Shown piece by piece: positions 61,955 through 64,000 of a stretch of 64,000 nt of DNA. Origin of the DNA: Mastigias papua. Its lineage: Eukaryota > Cnidaria > Scyphozoa > Rhizostomeae > Mastigiidae. Location: NCBI GenBank assembly GCA_964019165.1, contig OZ025271.1, positions 10,611,775-10,675,774 of the forward strand, written 5' to 3'. The notes under the pieces were generated by a model, which worked only from the letters and a program-made list of their open reading frames with translations, had not been told where the DNA came from and did not search any database. How positions within the stretch are numbered: position 1 is the first letter of the stretch; each line of letters begins with the position of its first letter. Position numbers and translations under genes: made by a program.

Positions 61955-64000
61955 AATCACTTAGAAATTGAGTCATGCCTAGTTTTCAAATCTAATACCT
62001 TCACTTCAAAATGATGCCTTTTTAAGGTAGAGCAGAGCTTATAGAGATTCAAAAGCGGGGAGTTTTCTACAGATGGCTATTTCTTTCAATGCTATTATCC
62101 TTTCTCGGTGGTGCTTTCTTTGAGAACTCACCATATTGATATAAAATTCAATGCCAGTGCAGTAGTGGCTTCAGAGAGAAAGAGTGAGGTAGACAGCTCT
62201 CTAATATACTGTCCTGTTGCTCTAATACCCCCTTTTTTTCTTTGGATTTATGGAAACTATGAAATACATTGTCATTAACATTGAAGAAGTTTAGAATGTG
62301 CTCATACAACCGAACATCTGGTGTAAATGTTGTTAGATTTATGTTGTCTCGTGATAAGTGAAATCATCACCATTTTCTACAAATCTGGATATTGTTCCAT
62401 CTATCTTTTTCTTGGATGAGAGCAACCATAGGCCAAGTTCATAAGTTTTAAATTGTCATCGATACATTCATTATTGTTAAGCTATTGCTGATGATGCCTT
62501 TTTAAATGATTACTGTCGAAACTGTTACGTCATAACCTAATACGTTTTGGGTCGAACTTGTCCCAACCTCAGCAAATTTGAAAGGGAAAACATGTGTCGA
62601 TGACAAGTCACAACTGATGATTCTGGAAATTTTTCTCTGATTTGTCCTGCAATGCTACTTATTTCTCTCATTCTTAAATTCACAACAAAGCTTCACTTTC
62701 TGACTGATGTCTTATTCCTTTAGAAACAACTTTCCATGTTGGATTCAGTCTAATGTAGTATTTGGTCCTAAACGTTTCAGCAACTTTCAAGACTGACCTT
62801 GCAAATAGCAGACTAGCTTTCATGCCACTTCTATTGTAGCCAAATGTTGATCTTAATCTTTTTGTTATGTGACAGTAGAATATTACGGACTTTGTCTTAG
62901 CCCGTTGGTCAAAAAAGTTTCAATAAACTATTCCCTGCAGAATGCAGATCAAAATATTTTCATCAGAGAAAGTTTTCTATCCAAGTGAAAGTCTCCAGCG
63001 AGCTTACTTCTTTTCAAGGGCATGTGAAAGAAGGAAGGGTAGGAGTGTGGTACCCCACCCTTCTGGAAAAGCCATCTGTAAGTTTTGTATGGTTGTTAAA
63101 AGTTGGTAAAAGGATCATGGCTAGTCCGTAATTATGGTACTCAATTCAAACATATCAGTAATTTCCCTTGCTACAGTCCCAAGACTCAAAAATCCTTTCG
63201 CATGCCACTGCTTCATATAGTACTCTGTTAATGACCCTAAAGCGTTGATGCCAGTTACTCTTTTGTGCATAAGTTTCCTGCAATCATCCACTAAAACATT
63301 GCTAATACTGCATTCCTCCTTCATAAAGAACGTGATATATTGCAAATATTTCATCACAGTCAATTACAACAGAACAGCAAATGGTGTACTGGGATAGCGT
63401 TAGCCACTAGTTGTAATTCGAGACATGAAACATTTTTCGTGGAACTCTGTCATAGATATAATAAAGTTAAGAAACGGTTGGTTAAAGAACTTTCCTTTGG
63501 AAAATTTGCTTGGTTCAATTTCTAAGGGGCTTCACTATTTCATATTGCATTTTGGGATTTTTCCTTGAATTGCATGAATTCCACTATGCCAAGCACCCGT
63601 GAGCGTCCAGCATCAAACAGTGAATAGTAATGCATTTTCAGCCAATTTGAAGATGTTAGAAGTGCCCAGAGAATTTGCTGGGCATGAAAAATCTCACTCA
63701 TATTCAATTTGCGACTAGGGAGCCCAGCAATCCATAATCTTGATTCAGGAATGGTCTTCAATTGCCAGCAGTATGGCCACTAGGTTCCACTCACTTACTT
63801 AAAGACACTTTTGCTTATAATTTGCATTAATTCCTTGGAAAAGGGAACTGGAACTATGGCAGTTTGCATGTCTTTTCTCGTTATACTGAGAGAATATCAT
63901 GCTTAAGAACCAAATGACCAGCTAATATATCAGATTCGAAAACTAGGCATGACTCCATTTCTAAGTGATTTTATTACTTCCTATTACATTGTGGGATCCT
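61955..64000. repeat. Tandem repeat, unit 3, cut by the window end
   Basis: The first 2046 bp of a third copy, matching 53685 onward, running off the right edge; the array size is therefore unknown. Confidence 0.97.

Noticed and set aside
46574..64000. Many short ORFs repeated identically in the three units
   Set aside because: Identity reflects recent duplication of DNA, not protein constraint; most lie in TIRs or MITEs and lack motifs.

Overview
This window looks like nuclear DNA of an aquatic invertebrate animal. It is AT-rich and gene-poor, with consensus GT-AG splice sites and long (TA)n and (CA)n microsatellites. Most of the recognisable sequence is mobile DNA: Jockey/CR1/L2-type LINEs, Ty3/gypsy, BEL/Pao, a Penelope-like element with a GIY-YIG endonuclease, mariner, Tc1, Tigger/pogo, a PIF/Harbinger remnant and several MITEs. 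There are no prokaryotic features. I cannot name the phylum. DZIP3-type HEPN and HIRAN-like domains suggest cnidarian, sponge, echinoderm, mollusc or basal-chordate relatives. A connexin-like gene would be ordinary in a tunicate and surprising elsewhere. Layout, 1-20 kb: a broken HARBI1 transposase end (3-282); a near full-length but frameshifted LINE on the minus strand (about 4500-980, order SGNH, endonuclease, RT); a 5'-truncated Ty3/gypsy pol and probable 3' LTR (7676-10500), split by a 1232-bp TIR element; microsatellites at 11.3-11.8 kb; a minus-strand host gene of two exons (14880-13107) encoding a DZIP3-type HEPN domain and a coiled coil made by a 21-bp minisatellite; a BEL/Pao remnant (17075-15600); an unrecognised exon-like ORF with an inverted partial copy (17932-18328); and a LINE 3' end (19165-19950). 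Layout, 20-36 kb: a TA-target MITE (21485-21919); a well-formed hammerhead ribozyme (22796-22869); then a string of mobile elements separated by (TA)n tracts. These are a TIR element carrying a HIRAN-like coding fragment, two short pieces with hammerhead-like motifs, a nearly intact mariner, a Tigger remnant and a decayed Penelope-like element (27566-29935). After that come a LINE 3' fragment (30395-30860) and a decayed LINE with ORF1, a 2A-type motif, endonuclease and RT (31263-36380). Layout, 36-45 kb: a minus-strand exon for a four-transmembrane protein resembling connexins (38712-37998), a Tc1 remnant, a palindromic MITE, a minisatellite and a PIF/Harbinger-like MITE. Layout, 44.7-64 kb: a 3.4-kb transposon with about 740-bp inverted repeats, whose inner part and downstream flank form an almost identical 8.27-kb tandem array (unit 1 at 45408-53684, unit 2 at 53685-61954, unit 3 cut by the window end). 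Each unit carries a second long-TIR element with two smaller elements nested inside it. Only two host genes, HEPN/coiled-coil and connexin-like, are well supported; nearly everything else is mobile DNA in various states of decay.
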